Both the position numbers and the translations under genes were made by a program. This document shows, piece after piece, positions 1 to 9,690 of a stretch of 26,516 nt of DNA. Origin of the DNA: Pavlovales sp. CCMP2436 (lineage: Eukaryota > Haptophyta > Pavlovophyceae > Pavlovales); the NCBI GenBank assembly GCA_026770615.1, contig MU631335.1, positions 249,905 to 276,420 on the forward strand. Direction: 5' to 3'. Below the pieces are notes generated by a model, which was not told the origin of the DNA, ran no database searches, and was given only the letters and a program-made list of their open reading frames with translations. Each line of letters begins with the position of its first letter. Position 1 is the first letter of the stretch.

Positions 1-138
1 GGCGCTGACCTCACCGAAAGCGCCGATGACGATCCCGCGGATCGGCTTGACGGTGTTGAGCTTGGCCTCGATCGGGCCGATGCTGGCGTTCGGGCCGTTT
101 AGGTGGGGGTCTGGCAGCGCGAGGCCGAAGACCCTGTC
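1..138 (-). CDS. Partial exon of an unrecognised protein running off the left edge
   Basis: The minus strand from 138 down to 1 reads open for 46 codons with normal-looking protein composition, including RVFGLALPDPHLNG and VKPIRGIVIGAFGEVS. It continues beyond the window. The frame is preceded directly by CCTAG at 139-143 (minus sense), so either an AG 3' splice site or an in-frame TAG limits it. The I-x-G-x-V-I-G-A-F-G-E pattern reminds me of a short region found in many algal mobile-element proteins, but I cannot name a family. It is too short and lacks a start, so it would be missed by length-based calling. Confidence 0.4.
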
Positions 139-225
139 CTAGGCACGAGTTTCCTAGTCTAGTCTTCGCTCTGCCGACAAGACGGAGGCGCCCGGCAACG
201 CAGTGCCGAGTCTTTAATCGCCCGG

Positions 226-822
226 CTACTGAGCTTTTGCCCGGTTAGTATTGTGACAAAATTGCACCGCCATTTGCCGATTTTCTGACATGTCAGCCGG
301 GTGCGGGCCGAAGGCTAGGATCGGGCGCGACGATAGTGACTGGTAGCGGCCACGACGCCGGTGGTGATGTGCGCGCGCCTGTGCGCGGCTCGCTGGTGCG
401 ATGAAAGCCAAAATTCGCCGCGGCATTGGCCAGCAGCGCGTGCTCCGCGGTAGTCTGCTGGTGCGGGACAAAGCCCACCCTTGCCACCGCGACGCGCGCA
501 AGTAGATATTTGGCAAGCCCCATGAGCGCAGCCGCATCGCGGGTTGAAGCCCGGCAGCGCCGCCGCCGGCAAGCAGATGTTCGGTGAGCTGCGTCTTATC
601 CTGGCGTTTGCGTTTGCCGCCGCCGCGCGGGAAGAGAGCCCCCTCCTCCGCCTCCTCCTCCAACACCACCACCACCTCCTCCTCGTTCACGAGCTCCACG
701 TCGCCCTCCTGCACCACCTCCTCCTCCTCCTCCTCCTCGAAGGGGGCATGCAAGCATGGTGCGGTGCAGCAGACGCCTTCTGCCTCTTGCCGCCCCGCCG
801 CGCGCACGCGTTGATGCTGCAC
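226..822 (-). CDS. Hypothetical low-complexity acidic ORF, doubtful
   Basis: A 198-codon minus-strand frame has a Glu/Val-rich stretch of about 40 residues made by GAG/GTG repeats, then a basic KRKRQDK cluster that could be a nuclear signal, then arginine-rich sequence typical of out-of-frame GC-rich DNA. An overlapping minus frame at 293-523 looks more protein-like (GLAKYLLARVAVARVGF), so a spliced gene using parts of both frames is possible. No family is recognised. The CTC/CTCCTC purine-pyrimidine asymmetry at 640-740 alone could produce this ORF. Confidence 0.18.
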   Translation of the reverse strand: MQHQRVRAAGRQEAEGVCCTAPCLHAPFEEEEEEEVVQEGDVELVNEEEVVVVLEEEAEEGALFPRGGGKRKRQDKTQLTEHLLAGGGAAGLQPAMRLRSWGLPNIYLRASRWQGWALSRTSRLPRSTRCWPMPRRILAFIAPASRAQARAHHHRRRGRYQSLSSRPILAFGPHPADMSENRQMAVQFCHNTNRAKAQ

Positions 823-893
823 GCGCGCTTCCTGCGCTTCTGCGGGAGGTAATGGAGCTCGATCTCACGATCCGCTGGTCCGATCGAGGAACT

Positions 894-942
894 GATTGGA
901 ATGGGGCACTCGCCAGGAGCACGCACGTGCCCCATTCCAATC
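894..942. repeat. Perfect 16-bp inverted repeat (hairpin)
   Basis: GATTGGAATGGGGCAC at 894-909 is repeated as its exact reverse complement at 927-942, with a 17-base spacer. It lies outside any supported gene. The arms resemble terminal inverted repeats of a very small element or a strong RNA hairpin. Confidence 0.85.
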
Positions 943-1159
943 GAATCTTCTATGCCTTCCGCCATTTCGCAACGCTTAGCGCAAACAGTATAGGGGGAGG
1001 GGGGAATAATGGGCTGGGGGGTATCCTGGAAACCCGACTGTGAAGGGTCCAGCCGCTATTCCACCCCGCCGCCTGGGACTAGACCAGGGGTTGGAGATTA
1101 CCGCCTCCGGCGGTTAGGCGAGCTGCGCATTAGCGCACGTCATTTTAATTTTACACCAA

Positions 1160-1255
1160 TAATTGTATCCCAAAAAATGTCCCCAAAAATGTCCCTAAAA
1201 ATATCCCAAAAATGTCAACTGACAATTTCAACTGACGTCCACCCACAACTGACAC
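1160..1255. repeat. AT-rich degenerate short tandem repeat
   Basis: Four loose copies of an 11-15 base unit of the form AAAAATGTCCC sit between 1165 and 1225, followed by two 'CAACTGAC' copies. No gene is seen here. Confidence 0.6.
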
Positions 1256-1470
1256 CTGGAACAAACAATAGTTACAACAACCTACTGTCTTAATCACGTT
1301 TTAAGGCTTAATCGCGTATAAAAAAAAATCGCCCAAGGAAAATCCGCTAACCCGCCTTCACACTCGCCGCCTCTCTCCCGCCTTCTTCATCTTCGTCGTC
1401 GCCCCGTCATCGCGCTCGCTCGAGCGCTGTCGTGCTCGCCCTTCTCGCTGACGTGCTAAAGCCCGCCGCC

Positions 1471-1580
1471 CTTCATCTTCGTTCGGCACGCGGCTCGAGC
1501 TTGTCCTTCGTCGTGCTGGTCGCCCTTCAACTTCGTCTGGCACGCGGCTCAAGCTTGTCCTTCGTCGAGCTCGCCCGACG
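1471..1580. repeat. Two diverged copies of a ~55-bp tandem unit
   Basis: The segment starting 'CCCTTCATCTTCGTTCGGCA' at about 1471 repeats at about 1528 as 'CCCTTCAACTTCGTCTGGCA', both ending in a GCTTGTCCTTCGTCG core. The surrounding 1390-1700 contains further short CTCGAGC/CAAGC relatives. ORFs on both strands here look like products of the repeat rather than genes. Confidence 0.6.
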
Positions 1581-1854
1581 GTGCTCAAGCTCGCCACGCC
1601 TACCTTCACGCGCAGCTCGTCCACGCGCGGTTCGTCCTCAAGCGGCTCATCTCCAAGCGGCTCAAGCTTGTCTGACACGTCGCATGCTGCTTTAGCTTGT
1701 GCTCGCCTTCCCGTCGTCCATGCGCCTGCAGATGTCTACCCGCATCGAGCGCGTGGCTGTCGTGCGAGCACGTGCGGTGTCGAATGCTAGTTGCGCACGT
1801 CAACCCGCAACCCGCCGATGCCGGCCGTCTCGCCCATGCCCCCCGACCGTGCGC

Positions 1855-2242
1855 GAGCCTCCCGTCAGCATCAAGACCCTCGCTCACACCGACCTCGTGG
1901 GACGCGGGGGCGCACACTCACGGAGGGCAGACGGGGTGCATGCACATCCTCCCCTTGACCCGCAGGTCGCAGCTAACCGCCAACCGACCCCCCACCTCTC
2001 CTTTGACCTTCATCCCTGCTCCGATACCAATATTGGGGAAAAGTGAGATAGAGCCTCCCGTCAGCATCAAGACCCTCGCTCACACCGACCTCATGGGACG
2101 CGGGGGCGCACACCCACGGAGAGCAGATGTGGTGCATGCACATCCTCCCCTTGACCCGCACGTCCCAGCCAACCGCCAACTGAACCCCCACCTCTCAGCC
2201 CCCATCCCTGCTCCGGTACCAATATTGGGGAAAAGTGAGATT
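1855..2242. repeat. 196-bp direct tandem duplication
   Basis: Copy 1 spans about 1855-2050 and copy 2 about 2051-2242. Both start GAGCCTCCCGTCAGCATCAA and end CAATATTGGGGAAAAGTGAG. They differ by scattered substitutions and a small indel (roughly nine bases in ten agree by eye). No protein family is visible in either strand, and the plus-strand 227-codon ORF across it is most likely a by-product. Confidence 0.9.
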
Positions 2243-2515
2243 TTGGAATCCTTTTCCGCGTTCGCAGGCGGGTGCAGCCCCTCACTCTTCTCGTCGTGCA
2301 GCCCCTCAACCCGTGCGATGGACAGAACGGCCGTCTGGTCATTTGCTTACCGACCTATCAATAACCGAAAAGCTCCCTAAGGTTTCCAAGCCCCTGTACG
2401 ACCCGAACCCGTTTAATGGGCTGGATTCTTAATACACCAGGAACGAACATTCGTGCTCAAAGGTCTCCGAATCAAACACGCCTTAAACCCGTCCTAGCCC
2501 GCTAGGTCGTCGCCG

Positions 2516-3187
2516 ATGGGTCCGACGCTTAGCGAGCCGCCTGCGGGCGCGGGAGCGCACCTAGGAGCGCGCCTGGGCGCGCCTGCGGGCACGAGCGCGG
2601 GCGTGCGCAAGGTCACGAGCATGCGCGAACTGCGCGGCATTGCGAGCCGCATCGCCAAGCCGAAGAGCAAGGCGGAGATGGAGCTCAACAAGGCTAACAA
2701 GCGCGAGGCGGATGCGCAGTACGGCGTGGCGCTCGCGCTCATCCAGACCGACGAGAGGCAGTATGGCGCGCTCGATCGCGTGCTCAAGCTGCAGAACGCG
2801 GACGGCTCGAAGCGCTTTCTGCTCGTGAAGCGCACGACGATTCAGCGGCTCGCGGCGAATGCTCGTGATGGCCGCAAGACGAACGACACGCGCTCGGTCC
2901 TGACCGTGCAAGAGGAGGAGATGCTCGCGCTCTACATCCGCCTCAAGGGGCTGGGCGACCAGGCCGTCACCCGCAAGGAGATCAAGGTGGTGATCTGTCG
3001 CTCCTTGCGCGCCGTTTCACGCGTAACTGCCGTTTCACGCGCTATGTCGGAAATTCACACGATTTTTAGCAGACATTCCGGTGGGGGGAAGGGGTTGAGT
3101 GGGTTGGGTGGAAATCGCTGGGGGAGTGGGTGGGTGATGGGTGGAGCGGAAAATAGGGAAGTGGGTGGGTGGAAGTGGGGGGAGTGA
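2516..3187 (+). CDS. Fragment resembling the N-terminal DNA-binding part of a pogo/Tigger-type transposase
   Basis: The ORF starts with ATG at 2516. Residues 1-30 are low-complexity Gly/Ala/Pro. Residues about 45-95 form an alanine/lysine-rich helical region. Residues about 105-155 contain RTTIQRLA, then SVLTVQEEEMLALYIR and GDQAVTRKEIK. A Thr-led EEE helix followed by a Gly-x-x-hydrophobic-T turn is the layout of the CENP-B/Tc5-type helix-turn-helix next to pogo-like DDE transposases. After residue about 160 (near 3000) the frame enters GCCGTTTCACGCG repeats and G-rich DNA, so the coding part probably ends at a splice donor (AAG|GTGGTG near 2985) or is truncated. No DDE catalytic core is seen downstream. 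The family call is tentative. Confidence 0.45.
   Translation: MGPTLSEPPAGAGAHLGARLGAPAGTSAGVRKVTSMRELRGIASRIAKPKSKAEMELNKANKREADAQYGVALALIQTDERQYGALDRVLKLQNADGSKRFLLVKRTTIQRLAANARDGRKTNDTRSVLTVQEEEMLALYIRLKGLGDQAVTRKEIKVVICRSLRAVSRVTAVSRAMSEIHTIFSRHSGGGKGLSGLGGNRWGSGWVMGGAENREVGGWKWGE
3077..3187 (+). other. G-rich tract with G-quadruplex potential
   Basis: Runs of three to six G separated by one to eight bases recur about fifteen times on the plus strand. This is not coding-like. Similar G-runs occur at 14915-15015 and 17531-17640. Confidence 0.7.
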
Positions 3188-3290
3188 GCGATAATCAGAT
3201 GAATCAAAATGTAATCATTTATTGATAAATGAATAAAATTTTATTGAGGAGGTGAGCCAGCCACAATAATTTCAAATCGAATATATGACT

Positions 3291-3307
3291 AGTTGCCCTT
3301 GGCAACT
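3291..3307. other. Short perfect hairpin
   Basis: AGTTGCC and GGCAACT form a 7-bp stem around a CTT loop. It sits in AT-rich DNA without a gene. Its role is unknown. Confidence 0.6.
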
Positions 3308-3537
3308 GGTCCATGATGCTGAATCCGAGGCAAGCGTCAGCGATGTGCCAAATGGCAAATGCGCCCCAGCCCGCCAGCCGTTTGCAGCATGCTGTACAGA
3401 CTTCGCCTCACTGACACTCCGTCAAATTCCAAAAAGTCATTCTTTAATCTTGAAAAAAAATTAGTCTATAATTATTTTGAATCTAAGTTCAGGTACTCAG
3501 TGGGTCCGCCCCGCGCCATGGCCAGTCCGACCCCAGC

Positions 3538-3562
3538 GTGTGTGTGTGTGTGTGTGTGTGTG
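3538..3562. repeat. (GT)n microsatellite
   Basis: About twelve GT units lie next to the likely outer end of the copia 3' LTR. Confidence 0.95.
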
Positions 3563-3569
3563 GCTGGCA

Positions 3570-4080
3570 GCTCAGGCTTCCTTTCTTGAACCGAGTCGTC
3601 AATAAACAATAAATTACGGGTGTCCTGCCCCGTCCGTTCTTTATAATTATATGATAGGATATCTCTCCTCGGCTAGGAGAAGTCACAACGGGCCAGTTAC
3701 GGTTGTCCGTTGGACACACTAGTCCAAGCGTGGACCTCGTGCGTCAGCCTTACTCAGGATCTCTAGATCACTATGGAGCGTCTCAACAAGAGACAAGTAT
3801 CTTAAACGTAACCGGAGTTTAAGGACCGCTTGGCCTAAAACTCCACTATTGCCGGAGCACAACACTTTTCCTGGACTCTTCGAGTCCACTTTGACCGTTG
3901 GATTAAGGGCATTCCCTAATTCCGCCGACGTATGCCGCCGACCGGTAGTGTATCGTCGCAATGGAGGAAAGGATAACTATTTAGTAAAATCCCCTGTGAG
4001 TGCCAACGGGCACTCATCAGTGGATGTCCTCGAGCACCCATACATCCGTCCACGCATTTGTGCGTGTACGAATGCTAACA
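3570..4080 (-). repeat. 3' LTR of the copia element (outer end uncertain)
   Basis: In minus orientation the sequence after the pol end runs into eight consecutive G (4088-4081) and then TGTTAGCATTCG. That is a polypurine tract followed by a TG-starting LTR edge at 4080. The interior contains no protein-like frame. I could not find a matching CA end with target-site duplication, so the lower boundary (about 3570, beside the GT microsatellite) is a guess. No second copy of this sequence occurs in the window, so it cannot be confirmed as an LTR by pairing. Confidence 0.5.
3997..4016. other. 8-bp stem, 4-base loop hairpin inside the LTR
   Basis: TGAGTGCC, loop AACG, GGCACTCA. It lies about 65-85 bases inside the LTR edge, in what would be U3. 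Confidence 0.75.
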
Positions 4081-4161
4081 CCCCCCCCGCGACACATGAT
4101 GTCCTTGGTCTAGACTCGCGTTATAGACTTATCGTCGTGATGTCGCTCTACCCCTGCTAGG

Positions 4162-5655
4162 CTACTAGGGAAGGGCATCGTCTTGGAACATGATGGCGTC
4201 GATGTGCCAATGGAAGATCGTCGTCGTCGTCGCCTTCGTCATGATGTCTGCACGGTTTAGGTCGGTGTGGACCTTCAGGACCTAAATCATGCCCTTATCG
4301 TGCGCCACTCGGATGTAGTGGAACTTGACGTCGATGTGCTTCGACCTCTTGTGGTGGACCGGGTTCTTGACCAGGTCAATGGTGCCCTGGTTATCCTCGT
4401 AGACCGGCGTAGGCTCATCCTCCAACTGATGGAGGAAGGCCGCCAGCTCACGCAGATAAGCCAGCTCGCGGCAGCACTCGCTGAGGGCAATGTACTCTGA
4501 CTCGCAAGTCGAGAGTGCGATGAACGACTGCAGGCTCGAGTGCCATGCGATGGGTGTACCGTTGTACATAACGATGTACCCTGTGGTGGAGCGTTGCTCC
4601 TCCTTGTCGTTGGCCCAATCAGCGTCCGAGAACACCGGGATGCCGGAGTGCTCGCTATCCGCTTCGAAGCGGAATAGGAGGCCTAGTCGCTGGGTGCCCC
4701 TGAGGTACCTCAGCACGCGCTTGACCGCGAGCATGTCACACACCCTGGGTGTGCTCATTCTCCTAGATAGCGAATTCGTTGCGTGAGCCAGGTCAGGACG
4801 GCACGTCGTTATGGCAAACATGATGGCGCCGGTGATCTCCTGGTACGTCTCGATGTCCTTGCGGTTGAGCAGCTGCTCATTCAGGACGGTAGAGTTGTCC
4901 TTCTCCGCCTCCGGCGTGCGTGCCGGCTTGCAGTTGCTTATGCCGATTCTGGCGATGATGCTCCTGAGGTAGGACTCAAGGTGCATGTACATGCCCTCTG
5001 GGGTGTACTCGAACTGCGCACCCAGGAACTTTCCGAGCTCTTCCTGCACCTTCAAGGTGTAGTGCTTAGCGAGGTCTGCTGCGAGCTCCTCGATAGCCTT
5101 GGGATTGCCAGTCAGGTTGAGCAGGAGTAGATCATCCACGAAGTTCCCCGCGATGATGACTCCTCCACACGGTGCGATCTTGATGAAGATGCACAGCGCG
5201 CCCTCACAGGGCACGAATCCACGCTCAAGCAAGCGTGCTTGGTAACGTCGGTACCATGCGTGGCGCGATTGCTTCAGTCCCATCTGAGCTTTGATGGCCT
5301 CAGCCACGACGATGTGCCCAGGCGGGGCTCTCGTCTTCGCCTCATACCCTGCAGGTAGAGCGAATAGCGGTCGGTCTCCCTCATCAAGAGTAGATGTTAG
5401 ATAAGCGTCTGAGACATCTCCCTTCTAGAAGATCTTGACCTCCGCGTGCCTCAGGTCGCGACGGCGATTGCCGTCAAACTTTGCACCAATGGCTAGGAGT
5501 AGCCGGACTTGCTCGCTCCTGATGGTGGGTGAAAACACTTCTGTGTAGTCGATGCCTTCCATCTGGAAGTTGCCCATCACCACTATGCGAGCTTTCCAAA
5601 GGGTGACCTCCCCCGTCTTGTTCGATTTGGCCTCGTAGACCCACTGTGATGGTAG
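4162..5655 (-). pseudogene. pol: Copia reverse transcriptase and RNase H
   Basis: This is the reverse transcriptase core and RNase H of a Ty1/copia polyprotein, which would copy element RNA to DNA in cytoplasmic particles. Motifs in order are SQWVYEAKS, KARIVVMGNFQ, DYTEVFSP, KGDVSDAYL (first catalytic Asp), GLKQSRHAWY, FVDDLLLL (the YVDD-box equivalent), YQEITGAIMF, RPDLAHATNS, then RNase H with FSDADWANDKEE, STCESEYIAL and YEDNQGTIDL. After GMI a TAG at 4282-4284 interrupts the frame, but the same frame continues as KVHTDLNRADIMTK, the usual copia tail. It then ends at a TAG-TAG pair (4162-4167). A second TAG at 5425-5427 lies directly before KGDVSDAYL. The catalytic residues are intact, so decay looks recent. 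The frame joins the upstream RT start through a one-base shift near 5655. Confidence 0.92.
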
Positions 5656-7230
5656 TAGCCTTCACCACCTTTTCGCTTGAGGTGTTGAGGTCTCGATATG
5701 CGGCCAGGTTGGACTCCATCGCCTTCGTCCACTCGTCCGATTGCGGCGATGCTTTCGCCTGTCGGTAGTGTCGAGGGATGGTGACCGGCACTCCCTAATG
5801 TGTGATGCCGAAAGCCGCGCAGGCTTGGGCGATATCGGGAGGCCTGGTCTTGCTCCTAGCACCCCTGTCCCGCCGTAGCGGGTCATACCCTTTGGGCAGG
5901 GCTTGGATCGGGTTGTCTTCGATCAGATCCGGATCCACCATCGTCTTCAGCGTTCTTGTGCGGCTCGTCGGAGGAACAACGCGACTGTCCGGCTCGTAGT
6001 CCGATTCTTCACCGTCCGTTCCCGAATCGTCACCCGGGATGAGGTCTGACAAATTGCCGGCGTTGGCCGGGGCGTCGTCTGTCGCTGCGATCGTCCTAGT
6101 CGAAACTTCGACTTGCTTGCTGGATGGTAACACTCTGGTGTTCTCCTAAACTTCGACCATCTGATCGCTCTGTTCCACTCGCCAAGGGGTGTGGATCCCC
6201 CCCGCGATCAGATCTCGCTCGTCGATCTCGACTTGTCTCGAGATGTTTACGGTGCCGTCTTTCAAAAGCACGATGCAGCCCAGGATGAGGCGCATGGAAT
6301 CTCCATATTGCACGCCGTCACCGCCGTAGCCGAGAACGATCCCTCGCTCCATTGGGAGTTTGCTGCTCTTCTTGCTAGCCGGACCGATGAGGAGCATCCT
6401 ACAGGGAGCTCCGAACACGGTCAGGTGCTTCGCGGTTGATTTTCTACCGAAGAAAGTCTCATGCGGTGATACCTAGACCTTGACGTTATCACGTGTGTTC
6501 TGTTGAGAAGCCAGCATGTTGCGAGCTACGCAAGCATGCCGCATTGCCCATGGCCAGTTTTTGTTCAAAACCTTGGCCATCGCAAGGAGCGCTCTGGTGT
6601 CAGACCCGAGCGTCCCTATGTATCTCTCCACCTTGCCGTTAAACTGTGGCGTGTCGTGCGCTGACGTCACGTTCGCGCTGAGCCCAAACTCTAGCAGGAG
6701 GTCCTCGACGTCCTTGGCGTTGAGGTTGGATCCGCCGTCTGTGTGTACATACTCTCCTCTGTCCGAATTCGGTACCTAGAAGAAGATGGGAGCCCAAGTT
6801 GGCGTGCGTGCTCAGCTCGAGGAACCACAGTCTCAACAGACGAGCGATTCCTTGCATGTGCTTGCCATAATACACCCAACCTCGGTTGGATGCGTCGTCC
6901 AGACAAACCAGTCCGTAACGCATACTGAGGGAACTCCCGTCGGTACCTACCGGGAGGTTGACCTTAGATATTGTCAGGATATCTACGTGTGTCACCTGCC
7001 CAGGCAGTACTGCCCGTGGCATCGGGTCAGTGAGCACTGTCTTCCGCATACGTGCGTCAATTAGTGTCTATAGATTAGCCCTCTGGGGTAAACTATGGTC
7101 CATGTCTAGGACGGCATCACTTATCAGTGTGCGCTGCAGCAGTATCTTGTTGCTGATCCCTGTACGCGTTGCCCAGAAAGCCAACCACTCCTTGCTGGAC
7201 GCAAGCTTTGCGTCGGAGTTGGTTCGCCGT
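5656..7230 (-). pseudogene. pol: Copia integrase, linker and reverse transcriptase start
   Basis: This part inserts element DNA into the genome. The D-D-E residues are visible: the first Asp in VTHVDILTISKV (near 7000), the second in VHTDGGSNL (near 6735), and Glu in NGKVERYIGTL (near 6620). C-terminal integrase features follow: VSPHETFFGRKS, TVFGAPCRM and ERGIVLGYGGDG. Then comes an acidic linker (GDDSGTDGEESDYEPD) and the RT entry region SPQSDEWTKAMESNL. The expected HHCC zinc finger upstream is poorly preserved around 7050-7200 (EWLAFWATRTG, then DARMRK). There is a frame change near 6790 between the first and second catalytic Asp. TAG stops at 7068, 6473, 6146 and 5795 each have coherent copia sequence on both sides. 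Confidence 0.88.
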
Positions 7231-8301
7231 CTCCTTGGGCGACGCCGGGCTTAGACGTTTGGGTGGCGAGTCTCGATCGGAGGCCTTGGTCCCAAGCGCT
7301 GAAAGACGGGCTGTGATTCCGCCCGCGCTTCGCCCTCCCCGGCCGCGGCCGTGGGAAAGCTTGTCGGATCCGTAGCCTGCGAATCCACGCTGGCCATGCC
7401 CTCCGCGCCCCCCCTGCGGCTGTGCTGCGGCAGAGTTGGCGATCGCGTTGACCCCCTTAGCTAAGGGGGACGAGACCAGGGGCCGCACCTCCGGCGGAAG
7501 GTCGTCTCCCGGGCGGTAGACCTTAGCCCACATGCGTGAGCCATCCATGTGGAGCACCTTGCCGCCGAGCTGCGAGAAATCAATCGTAGCGACGTTCTTG
7601 GCGAAGGTGATCGTGATGTCCGACTCGGTAAATGTGTGCACCGACAGGAGAGGTTCGTGTACCCCCTCTACTGCCCAGCACACCATCCGGACGATTTGGC
7701 GGTCGCCCGTCTTCTCGCATATCACGTCCATGATCAGCGTTCCCTTCAGCAGCACGGCGACCGATCGACGGTCACCCCAGTGAACGTGTCCCCTCATATC
7801 GGTAAGGTTGTGGAGTACGCTCGGGTCTGCTACCGGCACACTTGCCCCCGAGTCCATGATCATGCGGACGTAGCCGAGCTTAGGTACGCCTTCCGCACGA
7901 CGGGCGTAGGCCTGGAACCCGCGCGACTGTTCGATCACAAGTAGCAGCTCTCGCCCTTCAGCCTCATCGGTCGGCGGGATCATGCTAATATCTTCATCAT
8001 CCAAGTCCTCCGTAGCGAAAGCAGCGCAGCAAGTCTCCTTGATCGAGCCCGTGGCCTTCTCGGCGGCTGCCACCAAGAAACCCAGGTCGATTAGGACGGC
8101 CTTGTCGTGCTTGCGGCCCACGGCCTTGATGAGAATCTTGAGCGCCGCAGCGCCCGTCTCTAGGTCGTTGCCCGGGTCCATGAACAACGCCATCAGGTTC
8201 AGAATCCTCTGTACCTTAGGCTTTATCAGCCGTGCGAGAGCGCCATCAAGACTGATGCGATTGTCCGCGTGCAGTACCTACCGGCCAGGCAGCTCGAGCT
8301 A
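7117..8301 (-). pseudogene. pol: Copia aspartic protease region
   Basis: The reading frame contains MIMDSGASVPVADPS (near 7850), the D-S/T-G-A active site of retroelement aspartic proteases, which cut the Gag-Pol polyprotein as a homodimer. It is preceded by a helical stretch (TGAAALKILIKAVGRK) and followed by SQLGGKVLHMDGSRMW and a Gly/Arg-rich linker (GRGRGGRSAGG). The frame is open from 8278 down to 7117 and would join upstream sequence through two TAG codons at 8278 and 8299, only 21 bases apart. The true path changes frame near 7225 into SSKEWLAFWATRTG, the start of the integrase portion. Confidence 0.85.
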
Positions 8302-9265
8302 CTTCTCCGGGAAGCGGTCTTGCAACCAGGAGCTGGGTCCTGCAATCGGGCAAAAACCCGAGCAGCGGCGCTCGGCCAGGATCTCAACGAGACCCCCTGG
8401 CTCATCCGCCCAGAACTTCGCACGCTTCATACTCGCCTCCGACAAGCGTGGTGGCGGCGAGGGTAGCATCGGCGGCAGCGGTGGCGGCGGCGGCGGCGTG
8501 AGTGCACGCTTGCTCCCAGACTGTGCCGGTGCCAAACTGGGCAACGGCAACCGAGGCATCGGGAACGGCACGTCCCCTGGCTCGATCGATGCGCCCATCT
8601 TGGGCGTCTGCTCTGTCTCCGGGTCCTTTAGGAATGCGTCCAGGTCAAAACCCGAGACAGTGCGGGCGTGGGCTACGCCCCCTTTCACCGCGCTCCCGAT
8701 GTTCACCACAAGCCGTGATGAACCATCGGCGACCCTCGGGTCCAGCGCGTAGACCTCTGCTGAAGAGATCTTGTTCTCCGCCCTTGTTGATAACGAGAGC
8801 AGGACGTTGCCCATCTTGTCCGGAAACCTTGTTGGGAAGAGCGCGTTGTTCGCCTGCTTGTCCTGAAGTCCCCGTGGGGCGTCCATCGCCTGCACGATGT
8901 TCTCGTAGCGCGCCGCGACGCGCTCACAGTCCTCTAGCAAGCTGTCTACAGTCTGCAAGAGAGCTGTCACATCGTGGCTGCCGGGCTCCAGCTGGAAGTC
9001 CGACAGCAGCACGATCTCCTCCGTGATCCACTTGGCCTCGCCAGCGAGGTCGGAGCTGTCGAGCTGGAAGCTGTTGAGCTCCTCCAACCACAACGGCTCG
9101 AGCAGAGCGGACGCGAGCTGTTTGCACACCAGCTTGATGTCCATCCAGTCGCGCTGCGGCATCTCCTGCACCGAAATCGCGCGGTAGCCGAAGCCGTACA
9201 ACTCCTCGCCGTCGGTCTTGCCAAGGGTGATCGCCTAGCGCGCCATAGCGTTGGCGTGCTGGGGT
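8299..9265 (-). pseudogene. Gag-protease connecting region of the copia element
   Basis: This lies in the same frame as the protease ORF, separated from it only by TAGs. It is a helical, Leu-rich segment (KLVCKQLASALLEPL, VTALLQTVDSLLEDC) followed by a proline-rich tract (TPPPPPPLPPMLP). It lies between the zinc knuckle and the protease, so it is element-encoded. A TAG at 9235-9237 interrupts AMAR and AITLGKTDGEEL. No known domain is recognised. The frame joins the knuckle frame within a run of six G near 9265-9270. Confidence 0.6.
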
Positions 9266-9690
9266 TGCCCCCTCAGCGGCTTCCCTAGCTTCAGCGCCTC
9301 GCGCCTCTGCTTGCAGCCCAGAGCGTGTTCCTCTCAGGCTGCGTCTGCGCCCAGCTGGGTGCACTGCCCCACATAGTGACTGAGACTGCCGCAGCAGATA
9401 CACCCGTCTTTCCCTGGGTACATGGACTGCTTGGGGATTGCGCCCCCACGCCCACCAGTGCCCCAGGTCACCTTTGTCGGCTTTGCCATCTTGGCAGTAG
9501 CCTGCGTGTGCAGCGCCTTGCGCTGCGGCCCCCACGTCTGCGCGTTCTTCGCGCTAGCAACGTTGGCGCGCGCGTGTCCGTCCGGTTTGAGCTTGCCCCC
9601 GAATCTGTCGGGTGTAGCGCCCGAGCTGGACGCCACAGGGCTCTTCATCCGGGCCACGAGCGCGGCATGCTGTTGTGCTCTACCAGTTCT
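9266..9690 (-). pseudogene. gag: Gag nucleocapsid with CCHC zinc knuckle
   Basis: The frame reads CICCGSLSHYVGQC at 9361-9402, a perfect C-x2-C-x4-H-x4-C zinc knuckle of the kind that binds element RNA in Gag. It is preceded by a basic, Gly/Ser-rich region (GGKLKPDGHARANVA, KAMKPTKVTW-like basic run). A TGA at 9334-9336 follows eight residues after the knuckle. It could be the genuine gag terminator or a mutation, because sequence after it (GCKQRREALKLGKPLRG) still looks coding. The frame connects to the upstream Gag frame through a shift near 9680. Confidence 0.8.

Noticed and set aside
544..940. Overlapping plus and minus ORFs with Leu, Ser or Arg runs
   Set aside because: All derive from the CTC/GAG asymmetric tract; none has a domain.
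1697..2380. 227-codon plus-strand ORF
   Set aside because: It is spread over the 196-bp tandem duplication, has repeat-driven composition and no recognisable domain.
4282..5307. Intact copia pol ORF ending at GMI
   Set aside because: The TAG at 4282 is not the natural end, because the conserved HTDLNRADIMTK tail follows in the same frame. Treated as part of a longer broken frame.
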